Below are positions 19,793 to 30,733 of a DNA stretch of 64,000 nt, in pieces. The notes under the pieces are model-generated. The model worked only from the letters and a program-made list of their open reading frames with translations. It did no database searches and had not been told where the DNA came from. This DNA is from Proteus myxofaciens ATCC 19692 (lineage in GTDB: Bacteria > Pseudomonadota > Gammaproteobacteria > Enterobacterales > Enterobacteriaceae). A program made the position numbers and the translations under genes. The stretch is from contig NZ_LXEN01000014.1 in assembly GCF_001654855.1 (NCBI RefSeq), positions 1-64,000 of the forward strand, given 5' to 3'. How positions within the stretch are numbered: the stretch's first letter is position 1; each line of letters begins with the position of its first letter.

Positions 19793-22456
19793 ATGTCCGT
19801 AACTAACGTTACCGAACTCAATGAATTGGTCGCTCGTGTAAAAAAAGCTCAACGTGAATTTGCTAACTTCTCACAAGAGAAAGTTGATGCAATCTTCCGT
19901 GCTGCTGCACTCGCTGCCGCAGACGCCCGTATTCCTCTTGCAAAATTGGCTGTTGAAGAGTCTGGCATGGGTATTGTTGAAGACAAAGTGATAAAAAATC
20001 ACTTCGCTTCAGAGTATATCTATAATGCATATAAAGATGAGAAAACTTGTGGTGTTCTCTCTGAAGACTTAACCTACGGTACTATCACTATCGCAGAACC
20101 AATCGGTATTATCTGTGGTATCGTACCAACAACTAACCCAACCTCTACCGCGATTTTTAAAGCATTAATTAGCTTAAAAACACGTAATGGAATTATTTTC
20201 TCTCCTCATCCACGCGCTAAAAAAGCAACCAATCGTGCTGCACAAATCGTCTTAAACGCAGCCATAGCGGCTGGTGCACCAAAAGATATTATTGGTTGGA
20301 TTGATGAGCCTTCAGTTGCCCTCTCTAATGCACTCATGCACCATGAAGATGTCAATCTTATTTTGGCAACAGGTGGTCCTGGCATGGTTAAAGCAGCTTA
20401 TAGCTCAGGTAAACCTGCTATCGGTGTAGGTGCAGGTAATACACCTGTTGTTGTTGATGATACAGCTGATGTTAAACGTGCCGTTGCCTCTATCTTAATG
20501 TCTAAAACTTTTGATAATGGTGTTATTTGTGCATCAGAGCAATCTGTAATTGTTGTTGATAGCGTTTATAAACAAGTTCGTGAACGTTTTTCTTCTCACG
20601 GCGGTTATATCTTAACGGGTAAAGATCTTAAAGCTGTACAAGATATCATCTTAAAAGACGGTAACTTAAATGCAGCTATCGTTGGTCAACCTGCAACTAA
20701 AATTGCAGAAATGGCAGGTATTACCGTTCCTGCAAATACCAAAATTTTAATTGGTGAAGTAAAAGAAACAACTGAAGCTGAGCCATTTGCTCATGAAAAA
20801 CTGTCTCCACTATTAGCAATGTATCATGCACAAAATTTTGAAGATGCAGTACACAAAGCTGAAAAATTGGTGGAAATGGGGGGTATCGGTCATACTTCTT
20901 GCCTATATACAGACCAAGATAACCAATCTGAACATGTTGCCTACTTTGGTGACAAAATGAAGACATCACGTATATTAATTAATACGCCAGCATCTCAAGG
21001 TGGTATTGGTGACTTATACAACTTTAAACTTGCCCCTTCTCTTACTTTAGGTTGCGGTTCTTGGGGTGGTAACTCCATTTCTGAAAACGTAGGGCCTAAG
21101 CACCTTATCAACACTAAAACCGTGGCGAAAAGAGCAGAGAATATGTTGTGGCATAAGCTTCCTAAATCGATTTATTTCCGCCGCGGTTGTTTACCTCTTG
21201 CGTTAGAAGAAATAGCAACTGATGGCAAAAAACGTGCCTTTATCGTAACAGATGGCTATTTATTTAATAATGGCTATGTTGATGAAGTCACTCGTGTTCT
21301 TAAAAAATTTGGTGTTGAAACTGAAATTTTCTTTGAAGTTGAAGCTGATCCTACACTGAGCGTGGTACGTAAAGGTGCAGAACAAATGAACAGCTTCAAA
21401 CCTGATGTCATTATTGCATTAGGTGGTGGTTCACCAATGGATGCTGCTAAAATCATGTGGGTTATGTATGAGCATCCTGAAACGCATTTTGAAGAATTAG
21501 CATTACGCTTTATGGATATCCGTAAACGTATTTATAAGTTCCCTAAAATGGGTGTGAAAGCACAAATGGTAGCGATTACCACCACATCAGGTACGGGTTC
21601 TGAAGTCACCCCATTCGCAGTAGTAACAGATGATGCTACAGGTCAGAAGTATCCATTAGCAGACTATGCATTAACTCCTGATATGGCTATCGTTGATGCT
21701 AACCTTGTGATGAATATGCCTAAATCACTTTGTGCATTTGGTGGTTTAGATGCTGTAACTCACGCATTAGAAGCCTATGTTTCTGTTTTAGCTAACGAAT
21801 ATTCTGATGGACAAGCATTGCAAGCACTGAAATTACTGAAAGAATATCTACCAGCAAGCTATCATGAAGGTGCTAAAAACCCAATTGCACGTGAGCGCGT
21901 TCATAATGCTGCAACAATTGCAGGTATCGCATTTGCGAATGCATTCTTAGGGGTATGTCACTCAATGGCGCATAAATTAGGCTCTGAGTTCCATATTCCA
22001 CATGGTTTAGCCAATGCGTTGTTAATCTCTAACGTTATTCGTTATAACGCTAATGATAACCCAACTAAACAAACAGCATTCAGCCAATACGATCGTCCTC
22101 AAGCGCGTCGTCGTTATGCAGAAGTGGCAGATCATTTAGGTCTTTCTGCTCCTGGTGATCGTACTGCTGCGAAAATCGAAAAACTGCTAGCTTGGTTAGA
22201 AGAAATGAAATCATCATTAGGTATTCCGACTTCTATCCGTGAAGCGGGTGTTCAAGAAAGTGATTTCTTAGCGCGAGTTGATAAATTATCTGAAGATGCA
22301 TTTGATGATCAATGTACAGGTGCAAATCCACGTTACCCTCTTATCTCTGAACTAAAACAACTGTTATTAGATTCTTACTATGGCCGTGAATTTAAAGAAG
22401 AGCATGAAGTAAAAGAAGAGGCAAAACCTGCAACAAAAAAAAGCAGTAAAAAATAA
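19793..22456 (+). CDS. adhE: Bifunctional aldehyde-alcohol dehydrogenase AdhE
   Basis: Fermentative enzyme converting acetyl-CoA to acetaldehyde and then ethanol with NADH; assembles into filaments (spirosomes) in E. coli. Its 887 residues split into an N-terminal aldehyde dehydrogenase domain with catalytic C246 (NGVICASEQS) and a C-terminal iron-dependent alcohol dehydrogenase domain from about 450 (GGGSPMDAAKIMW, and metal-ligand histidines in CHSMAHKLG and FHIPHG). The C-terminal Lys/Glu-rich tail is typical. An AGGAG precedes the ATG. Confidence 0.97.
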   Translation: MSVTNVTELNELVARVKKAQREFANFSQEKVDAIFRAAALAAADARIPLAKLAVEESGMGIVEDKVIKNHFASEYIYNAYKDEKTCGVLSEDLTYGTITIAEPIGIICGIVPTTNPTSTAIFKALISLKTRNGIIFSPHPRAKKATNRAAQIVLNAAIAAGAPKDIIGWIDEPSVALSNALMHHEDVNLILATGGPGMVKAAYSSGKPAIGVGAGNTPVVVDDTADVKRAVASILMSKTFDNGVICASEQSVIVVDSVYKQVRERFSSHGGYILTGKDLKAVQDIILKDGNLNAAIVGQPATKIAEMAGITVPANTKILIGEVKETTEAEPFAHEKLSPLLAMYHAQNFEDAVHKAEKLVEMGGIGHTSCLYTDQDNQSEHVAYFGDKMKTSRILINTPASQGGIGDLYNFKLAPSLTLGCGSWGGNSISENVGPKHLINTKTVAKRAENMLWHKLPKSIYFRRGCLPLALEEIATDGKKRAFIVTDGYLFNNGYVDEVTRVLKKFGVETEIFFEVEADPTLSVVRKGAEQMNSFKPDVIIALGGGSPMDAAKIMWVMYEHPETHFEELALRFMDIRKRIYKFPKMGVKAQMVAITTTSGTGSEVTPFAVVTDDATGQKYPLADYALTPDMAIVDANLVMNMPKSLCAFGGLDAVTHALEAYVSVLANEYSDGQALQALKLLKEYLPASYHEGAKNPIARERVHNAATIAGIAFANAFLGVCHSMAHKLGSEFHIPHGLANALLISNVIRYNANDNPTKQTAFSQYDRPQARRRYAEVADHLGLSAPGDRTAAKIEKLLAWLEEMKSSLGIPTSIREAGVQESDFLARVDKLSEDAFDDQCTGANPRYPLISELKQLLLDSYYGREFKEEHEVKEEAKPATKKSSKK

Positions 22457-22497
22457 TCATCTCATTCGCTAGCATCGCGCTACGCATAAAACGATAT

Positions 22498-22532
22498 AAA
22501 CCCAGTCTTTGTTAGGCTGGGTTTCTTTTTTT
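22498..22532 (+). terminator. adhE terminator
   Basis: Stem AAACCCAG / CTGGGTTT with an 11-base loop and a T-rich tail, about 40 bp after the adhE stop. Confidence 0.9.
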
Positions 22533-23690
22533 AAAATATAGACTATCGTGCGTGCTCTCTTCTATTTTCCTTGGCACAAAAACCGAAAGTTAATTTTCTT
22601 TTAAAAAAAAGAGCGTTTTTTCAATTAGTAAAGGATAACTACACCTCTTTTTTGATGTTAATGCTAGAATGTCTATAAATAATGATAAAACACGAACTAG
22701 GCACAGTTGATATAAAGTAAGGCTAACACAACCAATAGTCTTAAAAATCCCCGCAGAATCGATTACAGAGACAATTTTTAGTTCTTCATTGATAATTAAT
22801 TAGTATGGCAATTTAAATATAGAATATACAACAAACAAAACATTAGGCTGTTCTAGTGTTGTGCTATACGTTTTACCCAAAAAAGGATAACCACGTGTTT
22901 ATTCACGCAATACGTATTTCGGTGTAATGAAACATTTTTATCTCTTTTTCAATCAAATGAGAAAAAATAGGTTTAATGTTTTAAATGGTAAATAAGAGGC
23001 TAATAACGACTAAATTAAAATATGAGTCCTTGTTGTGGTTAGAATAATCTTATCAATAAACTCCGTTTAATAAATAACGATTGGAATATAGATTACTATT
23101 TAATAATAGTTTTTCATTATAAAATGCTGGCTATTTGCTCATTTCCTTCCAATATATACTACTTTAGTAGTACCAGCACTCAGTATATTTATCTTTTTAT
23201 TATAAAATTGAGGGAATAAATTTAATACGGTAATTTAAATTCATTCATAACCTCAGAAAATAAATGTAGGTATAAAATTTTATCTTATTGAAGAAAGCCA
23301 AAACAATTTTCTCTTTTGTTGCGCAATTTATCTGATTTTATTTAACTAGGAACAACGAATACATATCAAATGTTTCTATTTATTGTCATCTGTAAAAAAC
23401 ATTATCTACATCACAAAACAAACGAACAATTCTTATTTGATTATCATTCTTTTGATTGATGATAATGAATACCCTTAAATGAAGGAACATTTCTAGATAA
23501 AAACTAACATTTTTTACATGAGGAGAATATATAACGACTAGAAACACATAAAAGAAAGTGGAAAAATGGAAGAAATTAAAAATAGATAAGCTTTTTTTGG
23601 TATTAAACGATATAAACTTTATTTAGTCAGTTATTAATCCCCTCCTTTTTATATCACTCTAAATTAACAAAAAGAGGGGAACGAAATGAA
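22533..23690. other. Long AT-rich gene-free region between adhE and tdk
   Basis: About 1.16 kb with no open reading frame that has a credible length, ribosome-binding site and protein-like composition. Seen in it: a TTATCAT / ATGATAA inverted repeat with an 11-bp spacer at about 23442-23466, and an imperfect GC-rich inverted repeat (CCCCTCC / GAGGGG) at about 23639-23679 just downstream of tdk that may be its terminator. A small RNA or a decayed gene cannot be excluded. Confidence 0.5.
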
Positions 23691-24287
23691 TCAGTTTTGA
23701 TCTATACTCCCTTTTTGGGTAGCCTGTGTATAATGCTTACGGCATACTGAAACATATTTCTCATTTCCACCAATTTCAACTTGGGCACCATCACTAAGAA
23801 CATTTCCTTTATCATCTAAGCGCAATACCTTATTTGCTTTACGCCCGCAATAGCATACGGTTTTTAGCTCAACGAGCTTATCTGCCCACGCTAATAAATA
23901 AGCACTACCAGTAAATAACTCACCTCTAAAATCAGTTCGTAGGCCGTAAGTAAGTACAGGGATATCGTAGTTATCCGTTATTTCACACAACTGTTCTACG
24001 TGTTCCTTACTTAAAAATTGGCATTCATCAATCAACACACAATGAATAGGTTCTTTATTATTTTCAGCAAGAATAGCATCACGAATATTCATATCATCAC
24101 TAAAGAGCATTGCATCAGCATTCAAGCCTATTCTTGAGCTGATTTTGCCTTTAGCAAAGCGTGTATCTATAGCGGCAGTAAAAATCAACGTTCGCATTCC
24201 TCGTTCATTATAGTTATAAGAAGACTGCAATAAAGATGTTGATTTTCCAGCATTCATGGCTGAATAATAAAAGTAAAGCTGAGCCAT
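23691..24287 (-). CDS. tdk: Thymidine kinase
   Basis: Phosphorylates (deoxy)thymidine for nucleotide salvage. The 198-residue type II enzyme has a P-loop SAMNAGKST (9-17), the DECQFL segment with the presumed catalytic glutamate/aspartate pair, and zinc-binding cysteines (CYCGRKA and a C-terminal CRKHY). Neighbour of hns as in E. coli. AGGAGAG lies upstream of the ATG. Confidence 0.96.
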   Translation of the reverse strand: MAQLYFYYSAMNAGKSTSLLQSSYNYNERGMRTLIFTAAIDTRFAKGKISSRIGLNADAMLFSDDMNIRDAILAENNKEPIHCVLIDECQFLSKEHVEQLCEITDNYDIPVLTYGLRTDFRGELFTGSAYLLAWADKLVELKTVCYCGRKANKVLRLDDKGNVLSDGAQVEIGGNEKYVSVCRKHYTQATQKGSIDQN

Positions 24288-24795
24288 CAGCTCTCTCCTT
24301 AATTAGGTTTATTATTACAGGCAATAGTTTAACATAAACAAACTTCAAGTTATCAATAAGAGCTATTTATTCCTTTTATTTTTATTCTTCATATACCATA
24401 AAAAGATGAATGTAGTTGCAAACAGTAATCTTTGTTAAAAAAATAAATAGCCAGAATAGGTACTTAACATATTAATACATATCTTGATATACACTTATTA
24501 AAGTATGAAAGTTAACCCTAATGCATTTTTTAGAAAATAGTCCGTTATTATAAAAAAATGAACAAAGCTTTCTATTCTTTTACGTTAGCGTTATCATCTG
24601 TTAAATGATGCATCGATTTACTAATATTTCCTTTATTGACTAAAGATGCCTCAACTTTAATATTCTTTTTGTAAAGATATAGCTTTAAAAAAATGAAATT
24701 TTACGTTTAGATTGTATTTAGCTATTGCAGAAATTTAAATAGCAATCTATTATTAGTATTACATCAGCCAACAACATTTATTTGAGACCAGGAAA
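24288..24795. other. tdk-hns divergent intergenic region
   Basis: 508 bp, strongly AT-rich, no supportable gene. It should contain both promoters and probably H-NS autoregulatory sites (AT tracts), but no precise site can be defined by eye. Confidence 0.5.
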
Positions 24796-25200
24796 ATGAG
24801 CGAATCTTTAAAAATATTAAATAACATCCGTACTCTGCGCGCACAAGCAAGAGAAACTAATTTAGAAACTCTAGAAGAAATGCTGGAAAAACTCGAAGTT
24901 GTCGTTAATGAACGTCGTGAAGAACATTCATTAGAAAAAGCAGCTGAAGAAGAGCGTGTTCAGAAATTACAAAAATACCGTGAAATGTTAGAAGAAGCAG
25001 GAATTGATCCAACTGACCTGTTAGAAGCAAGTGGCGCAAATAAAACAGGCCGTGCTAAACGTGCTGCTCGCCCTGCTAAATATTCTTACGTTGATGAAAA
25101 TGGCGAAACTAAAACTTGGACTGGCCAAGGCCGTACGCCAGCTGTAATCAAACGTGCAATTGACGAAGAAGGCAAATCATTAGACGATTTCCTTATCTAA
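24796..25200 (+). CDS. hns: Nucleoid-associated protein H-NS
   Basis: Global silencer of AT-rich, often horizontally acquired DNA. In 134 residues it has an N-terminal coiled-coil oligomerisation domain (about 1-65), a flexible basic linker (about 80-95) and the C-terminal DNA-binding domain with the AT-hook-like core TWTGQGRTP (107-115). Length and motif match enterobacterial H-NS rather than a truncated or plasmid-type variant. Confidence 0.97.
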   Translation: MSESLKILNNIRTLRAQARETNLETLEEMLEKLEVVVNERREEHSLEKAAEEERVQKLQKYREMLEEAGIDPTDLLEASGANKTGRAKRAARPAKYSYVDENGETKTWTGQGRTPAVIKRAIDEEGKSLDDFLI

Positions 25201-25226
25201 TTTAGTCAATACTCTATTTTAAAAAT

Positions 25227-25258
25227 ACCCTTTTAATTATTTAAAAGGGTGTTTTCTT
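25227..25258 (+). terminator. hns terminator
   Basis: Stem ACCCTTTTA / TAAAAGGGT with a 6-base loop, followed by a T-rich stretch, shortly after the hns stop. Confidence 0.85.
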
Positions 25259-25384
25259 GTTTTGGTTAGATTTATTAAACAAGCGTTTAATTTTAATATG
25301 TGCTGATGTTATTTATTAAGAATAATAACTCTAACCCGAAAAATAGAGCACGAAATTCTCGTATGACTTATTTAGATTAATATG

Positions 25385-25411
25385 AAAAAGGAGCCAAATG
25401 AGCTCCTTTTT
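25385..25411. terminator. Terminator downstream of the UDP-sugar epimerase gene
   Basis: Perfect 10-bp stem AAAAAGGAGC / GCTCCTTTTT with a 7-base loop, just downstream of the minus-strand epimerase. Its A and T flanks would allow action in both directions. Confidence 0.85.
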
Positions 25412-25434
25412 ATTTATCTAAAATCTGATTAAGA

Positions 25435-26442
25435 TTAATTTTTATAGTAACTCAGATACCAATCCACAAATTTTTTCACGCCATATTCAACATCTGTGTT
25501 AGGTGAAAAACCGGTGACTTTAGATAAATCTTGGCAATCTGCACATGTTGATAAAACATCACCATCTTGCATTGGCATTAAATTTAATTTTGCTTCTATA
25601 TCGAGTGATTTTTCAATTGCACGAATGAAGTCCATCAATTTAGTCGGCTGACCATTACCTACATTATATATTTTATAAGGTGCGGAGCTTGAAGAAGTCT
25701 CACCCTTTTCAACGGTCCAATGATTATCTTTTTCAGGGATAATATTAATAAGACGCACAACCGACTCTACAATATCATCGACATAAGTAAAGTCTCTTGT
25801 CATATTACCGCCATTATAAACATCTATAGGTTCACCAGAAAGCATTGCCTTGGTGAATTTAAATAATGCCATATCAGGACGACCCCAAGGACCATAAACG
25901 GTAAAAAAACGTAATCCTGTAGTCGGTAATTGATACAAATAAGAATAGCTATGAGACATCAGTTCATTCGCTTTTTTAGTCGCAGCATAAAGTGAAACAG
26001 GATGATCTACACTATCTTCAGTTGAAAAAGGTTGTTTTTGATTTAAACCATAAACAGAGCTTGAAGAGGAATATATAAGGTGCCCTACTTTACTATGACG
26101 ACATCCTTCTAAAATATTAATATGCCCAACAATATTAGCATCGATATATGCCATTGGGTTTTCAATAGAATAACGTACACCAGGTTGTGCGGCGAGATGA
26201 ATAACGCGATCAAATTGGTGAGAAGCAAATAATTCAGCGACTTTTGTTGCATCAACAATATCGATTTTTTTGAATTGAAAATTTTCTAATTCATTTAATT
26301 TTTGTAATCGAGTTTCTTTTAATCTGACATCATAATAATCATTTAAATTATCAATCCCTGTCACGTGATAACCCATGGTTATCAATCGTTGGCTGACATG
26401 AGATCCTATAAAACCTGCAGCACCTGTTACCAATATTTTCAT
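25435..26442 (-). CDS. UDP-glucuronate 4-epimerase (NAD-dependent SDR)
   Basis: Likely interconverts UDP-glucuronate and UDP-galacturonate for lipopolysaccharide or capsule. About 335 residues, extended short-chain dehydrogenase fold: NAD motif GAAGFIG (7-13), SSSSVYG, catalytic Y-x3-K in LYAATKKANELM, and RFFTVYGPWGRPDMALFKF typical of the GalA epimerase group. The ATG at 26442 (MKIL) is preferred to an in-frame TTG four codons upstream. It follows galU, which supplies UDP-glucose, on the same strand with a 295-bp gap, so it is probably transcribed separately. Confidence 0.88.
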   Translation of the reverse strand: MKILVTGAAGFIGSHVSQRLITMGYHVTGIDNLNDYYDVRLKETRLQKLNELENFQFKKIDIVDATKVAELFASHQFDRVIHLAAQPGVRYSIENPMAYIDANIVGHINILEGCRHSKVGHLIYSSSSSVYGLNQKQPFSTEDSVDHPVSLYAATKKANELMSHSYSYLYQLPTTGLRFFTVYGPWGRPDMALFKFTKAMLSGEPIDVYNGGNMTRDFTYVDDIVESVVRLINIIPEKDNHWTVEKGETSSSSAPYKIYNVGNGQPTKLMDFIRAIEKSLDIEAKLNLMPMQDGDVLSTCADCQDLSKVTGFSPNTDVEYGVKKFVDWYLSYYKN

Positions 26443-26667
26443 ATTATCACTCAACTAACTTGACTCATTGATTTATCATGTTCAACATTATCATGGTTAA
26501 TATCACCTGAATTAACATCATAACGCTCAGCATAATAATATTTAGCAACCCTATTTAGCAACGATGCTTAGCACATTAACGCTGGCTTAAGAAACAGACA
26601 AAACCAACGTTTTTCTCAATAACAATAACGTTATATTTTAATACTGTGCTTTTTAACACAATACTCT

Positions 26668-26700
26668 GATTATCGCACCTAATTTTATAATGCGATAATC
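26668..26700 (-). terminator. Inverted repeat downstream of galU
   Basis: Perfect 10-bp arms GATTATCGCA / TGCGATAATC with a 13-base loop lie 37 bp after the galU stop. There is no strong T run on the minus strand, so it may be a weak terminator or a site for a protein. Confidence 0.5.
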
Positions 26701-26737
26701 GCTTAATGTAACAATTTATCGAGATGCACAAGCTTAG

Positions 26738-27643
26738 TTATGCTTTCAATGATTTTATCCATTGAGAAAAATCTTCGCCAAACTCTTCGTGCTGTAAACC
26801 GTATTCAACAAATGCTTTCATATATCCTAATTTATTACCACAGTCGTGGCTTTTTCCTTTTAGGTGGTAAGCTTCTACGGGTTCTTTTTCAATTAACATC
26901 TCAATAGCATCTGTTAATTGAATTTCATCACCAGCACCTGGTGCCGTTTTTGCGAGTAATGGCCAAATACTTTCAGATAAAACATAGCGACCGACAATTG
27001 ATAAATTAGAAGGTGCTTCTTCTTTTTTCGGTTTTTCAACAACACGTTTAATGAGTTTGCTGTCACCTGGTTTTAATATTTCACCCATGCAATCAACAAT
27101 GCCATAATTAGACACATCTTCTTCAGGAACGGGTTCAACAAGAATTTGACTAGCACCTGATTGTTCGAAATGTGAAAGCATTTCTTTTAAATTAACTTTC
27201 GTTAAGTCAGCACTGTATCTATCTAAAATAACATCAGGCAGGATAACAGCGAAAGGCTCATCACCAACAAGTGGTTTAGCACATAAAATAGCGTGGCCTA
27301 ATCCTTTTGCTATTCCCTGACGAGTTTGCATAATAGTGACATGGCTAGGACAAATACTTTGCACTTCTTCTAATAACTGGCGCTTTACACGTTTTTCCAG
27401 AATGGCTTCTAATTCAAAACTCGTATCAAAATGGTTTTCAATAGAATTTTTGGATGAGTGTGTTACAAGTACTATTTCATTAATACCGGCAGCAATACAT
27501 TCGTTCACAACATATTGAATAAGCGGTTTATCAACCACTGGTAACATTTCTTTTGGGATGGCCTTGGTTGCGGGTAACATTCTTGTACCTAATCCTGCAA
27601 CAGGGATCACCGCTTTTCTTACCTTACGTACCACAGATGACAT
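26738..27643 (-). CDS. galU: UTP-glucose-1-phosphate uridylyltransferase GalU
   Basis: Makes UDP-glucose from glucose-1-phosphate and UTP, the precursor for LPS core, other surface polysaccharides and UDP-glucuronate. 301 residues with the nucleotidyltransferase signature [19 protein letters not shown] near residue 17 and the ILPDVILD metal-binding segment. The start at 27643 (MSSVVRKV) is chosen because AGGAG precedes it and it aligns with E. coli GalU; an upstream in-frame ATG would add 17 unconserved residues. Confidence 0.95.
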   Translation of the reverse strand: MSSVVRKVRKAVIPVAGLGTRMLPATKAIPKEMLPVVDKPLIQYVVNECIAAGINEIVLVTHSSKNSIENHFDTSFELEAILEKRVKRQLLEEVQSICPSHVTIMQTRQGIAKGLGHAILCAKPLVGDEPFAVILPDVILDRYSADLTKVNLKEMLSHFEQSGASQILVEPVPEEDVSNYGIVDCMGEILKPGDSKLIKRVVEKPKKEEAPSNLSIVGRYVLSESIWPLLAKTAPGAGDEIQLTDAIEMLIEKEPVEAYHLKGKSHDCGNKLGYMKAFVEYGLQHEEFGEDFSQWIKSLKA

Positions 27644-27821
27644 TACACTTCTCCTGCAATTAAATGCCAATATATTTTTGTGATGACATGACACAGTTAT
27701 AAAAATAATCGCAAGAGTATACCAGCTAATATCTACGGATAAACAGAGCTACCGCTCTTAATTGGGATAGTTCTTCATTTATGTTTAATATATGCCCAAA
27801 AAGGGATTTTATTACGATGAT

Positions 27822-28841
27822 TTAACATTCAAGAAAAGGCGAAAACATTAATTTAATTTGATTACGATTATCCCAAATCCTACATTGCCAGTTTATTGCT
27901 TTACATTTTATTTGATTTATATATAAAAGTTGTAAAGTGCCTAGAGGAATGCCACTATTTAATTTTATTTTCTCGTTTTCTGTTTTTATTTCAGCACGTA
28001 ATCCTGCTGAGGCTAATAATATATTTTTATTTTTTGTATGGTAATATCCTAAAATAATGGGAAACTGTCCTTTAACTCCCACATCATCAAGCATTTTATT
28101 AAGTTTATTCAGCAAGTTATACATACTTGGTAATGAATATCTTTTTTCCGCTGACTTTAATACATCATTAAAAACGACCCTTAACAAAAGTGCCACGAGT
28201 AATCCATTTTCATCGTCACGAGAGATATCAACACAATAAAAAATAATTTGCTCAGATGATAAAGGTGCAATATCAAGCAATAATCCTATTTTTGTTGCAT
28301 CATTTAAATGGCGATAATTAACAGTATAATTTGCGATAACTTGTTTTACTTGAGGTTGCATCTGTTTAACAAAAGACTGAATATGGCCTGATTCTTGACG
28401 TAAACTATTCCATAGTGGATCCAAATAAACACTTTCTATATATATTGATTCAAAAAAACCAGGACATAATATCTCTATCACTTTTTGTTTTAAGCTACTT
28501 AACTGATTAAGAGATTTAAGAAAAATATCTTTAGCGCCTAACCTCAGCATGTCATCAATTTCAGACATATTATCTGAACACGTTATTGCTATAACCGGTA
28601 TCCGCAACTTCCTTTTTTCAAGATGAACAAGAAATGTGGGCCCATTCATGATGGGCATTCGTATATCACATAAAATTAAATCAGGTTCGACACCTTTATC
28701 TAATAATGCAAGCGCCTGACTTCCATTATCCGTGGTATAAATACAGGCTTTTTCATGTGAAAAATATTCTGTCAGCATTGTACGAAAAACAACCTCATCA
28801 TCAATTATTAAGATTTTTTTCCCCACTAATGCCTTATTCAT
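27822..28841 (-). CDS. rssB: Response regulator RssB (adaptor for RpoS proteolysis)
   Basis: Delivers the stationary-phase sigma factor RpoS to ClpXP. About 339 residues: an N-terminal receiver domain with the acidic pair DDE (14-16), phosphoacceptor D59 (LCDIRMP) and a conserved lysine in DIFLKSL, plus a degenerate PP2C-like C-terminal domain without phosphatase metal ligands. The start at 28841 is preceded by GGGGGC. The position beside galU and hns matches E. coli. Confidence 0.9.
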   Translation of the reverse strand: MNKALVGKKILIIDDEVVFRTMLTEYFSHEKACIYTTDNGSQALALLDKGVEPDLILCDIRMPIMNGPTFLVHLEKRKLRIPVIAITCSDNMSEIDDMLRLGAKDIFLKSLNQLSSLKQKVIEILCPGFFESIYIESVYLDPLWNSLRQESGHIQSFVKQMQPQVKQVIANYTVNYRHLNDATKIGLLLDIAPLSSEQIIFYCVDISRDDENGLLVALLLRVVFNDVLKSAEKRYSLPSMYNLLNKLNKMLDDVGVKGQFPIILGYYHTKNKNILLASAGLRAEIKTENEKIKLNSGIPLGTLQLLYINQIKCKAINWQCRIWDNRNQIKLMFSPFLEC

Positions 28842-28989
28842 AAAAGCCCCCTGCAACTATCATTTCACTTAGCGTTTAATTGGCGTTAACATTATTAGTC
28901 TAGTTCAACCTTGGCGTTTAATATCCGAAAATATTTTTTTTACAATCTATAGGAATACGCCTTTTCTAAACGTTAATCAGGACATTATT

Positions 28990-29463
28990 TTGTCAAGCTC
29001 ATGCCCATGTAATAGCCAACGCCCTTATAATGAATGTTGCGAGCCTTATCACTTAGGAAAAGAAAATGCACCAACAGCAGAAGCATTAATGCGTTCTCGT
29101 TATAGTGCTTTTGTGAAGCATGATGCAGACTATTTAATAAAGTCATGGCATCCCACTTGTCGTATTGCCTCTTTACGTGATGAGCTTATTGCAGGCTTTC
29201 CTAACACTCAGTGGTTAGGGTTAAATATTATTTCAACACAAGAAAGTACTCATCCAAATGAAGCTTATGTCGAATTCTCTGCTTGCTTTATTGAAAGAAA
29301 TACCGATGATAAACAATACCTGCATGAACGATCTCGTTTTCTTAAAATAGATGATTGCTGGTTTTATATTGATGGCATCAAGCCTAAAGTAGGAAGAAAT
29401 GACCCTTGCCCTTGTGGTTCAGGTCGTAAATACAAGAAGTGTTGTGAAAATAGCAGCAAATAA
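28990..29463 (+). CDS. ychJ: YchJ-family SEC-C motif protein
   Basis: A 157-residue protein of unknown function with a Cys-rich N-terminal element ([13 protein letters not shown]) and a C-terminal zinc-binding SEC-C motif ([13 protein letters not shown]), flanking the conserved YchJ core ([23 protein letters not shown]). The best start is a TTG at 28990 with CAGGA upstream: the first in-frame ATG lies after the N-terminal motif, so TTG is needed to keep it. It precedes purU on the same strand by 39 bp. Confidence 0.88.
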   Translation: MSSSCPCNSQRPYNECCEPYHLGKENAPTAEALMRSRYSAFVKHDADYLIKSWHPTCRIASLRDELIAGFPNTQWLGLNIISTQESTHPNEAYVEFSACFIERNTDDKQYLHERSRFLKIDDCWFYIDGIKPKVGRNDPCPCGSGRKYKKCCENSSK

Positions 29464-29502
29464 TGGCAAACACAGAAGTAAATCAAAGGATTTTTCTATA
29501 AT

Positions 29503-30351
29503 ATGCAACACCAAAATACTCAGAAAAAAATATTACGGACTATTTGTCCTGATGCTAAAGGACTTATCGCAAAAATCACGAATATTTGCTACAAACATCA
29601 ATTAAATATCGTTCAAAACAACGAATTTGTTGATCATCTCACTGGTCGCTTTTTTATGCGCACTGAGCTTGAAGGTATTTTTAATGATGAGACTCTTTTA
29701 GCCGATTTAGATGATGCCTTACCAAAAGGTTCTCAACGTGAATTAAACAGTGCTGGCCGTCGTCGTATCGTTGTTATGGTCACAAAAGAAGCGCATTGCT
29801 TGGGTGACCTTCTAATGAAAAGCACGTTTGGCGATTTAGATGTTGAAATTGCTGCCGTCATTGGCAATCATGACACATTAAAACAGCTTGTTGAACAATT
29901 CGGTATTCCTTTCCATCTTGTTAGTCATGAAGGCTTAACGCGTGATCAACATGATGAAAAACTTATTGCTCAAATTAATCAGTACAAACCTGATTATGTG
30001 GTTCTCGCTAAATATATGCGTGTATTAACGCCCGCCTTTGTGCAACATTTCCCAAATCAAATTATTAATATTCATCACTCATTTTTACCCGCTTTTATTG
30101 GTGCTCGTCCTTATCATCAAGCCTATGAACGAGGTGTAAAAATCATTGGTGCAACTGCGCATTATGTTAATGATAATTTAGATGAAGGCCCAATTATTAC
30201 TCAAAATGTTATTAACGTAGACCATACATTCTCTGCTGAAGATATGATGAGAGCGGGACGTGATGTTGAAAAAAATGTATTAAGTCATGCACTTTATTGG
30301 GTGCTTTCACAGCGCGTATTTGTTTACGGTAACCGAACTATTATTCTATAG
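29503..30351 (+). CDS. purU: Formyltetrahydrofolate deformylase PurU
   Basis: Hydrolyses 10-formyltetrahydrofolate to formate and tetrahydrofolate, balancing one-carbon units and feeding PurT with formate. 282 residues: N-terminal ACT regulatory domain (about 9-85) and a C-terminal formyltransferase-fold domain with NIHHSFLPAFIGA (catalytic His region) and the conserved LDEGPII aspartate segment. Confidence 0.96.
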   Translation: MQHQNTQKKILRTICPDAKGLIAKITNICYKHQLNIVQNNEFVDHLTGRFFMRTELEGIFNDETLLADLDDALPKGSQRELNSAGRRRIVVMVTKEAHCLGDLLMKSTFGDLDVEIAAVIGNHDTLKQLVEQFGIPFHLVSHEGLTRDQHDEKLIAQINQYKPDYVVLAKYMRVLTPAFVQHFPNQIINIHHSFLPAFIGARPYHQAYERGVKIIGATAHYVNDNLDEGPIITQNVINVDHTFSAEDMMRAGRDVEKNVLSHALYWVLSQRVFVYGNRTIIL

Positions 30352-30385
30352 TTTATTTTTTATCGTTAAATAGCTATTTTTCTTT

Positions 30386-30422
30386 AAACAGCGGCATTCT
30401 TTCTGCCGCTGTTTATTTTTAT
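30386..30422 (+). terminator. purU terminator
   Basis: Perfect 11-bp stem AAACAGCGGCA / TGCCGCTGTTT with a 7-base loop and a T-rich tail, 34 bp after the purU stop. Confidence 0.92.
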
Positions 30423-30596
30423 CTATCCTTTAATATCAAACTATTTCCATAAAACCAGTACAATTACGAATAAGCCTTGAACAAAGCGAACATTTTTACA
30501 GCACTTGATCTATTTTTAGTAAAATAGCACTTTACAGATCTCAGGTATTTGGTATTATTGCGCCCGCTGTCACGGACAGCAATACAAATAAATGTT

Positions 30597-30681
<85 letters not shown>

Positions 30682-30733
30682 TCACTTCTTAAGTACATGA
30701 ATACTTCCCTACTCTAATTTCAATTAAATTTTT

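Noticed and set aside
23442-23466. Possible Fur box in the adhE-tdk gap
   Set aside because: The half-sites TTATCAT/ATGATAA are spaced by 11 bp and do not build the 19-bp Fur consensus; no iron gene is adjacent.
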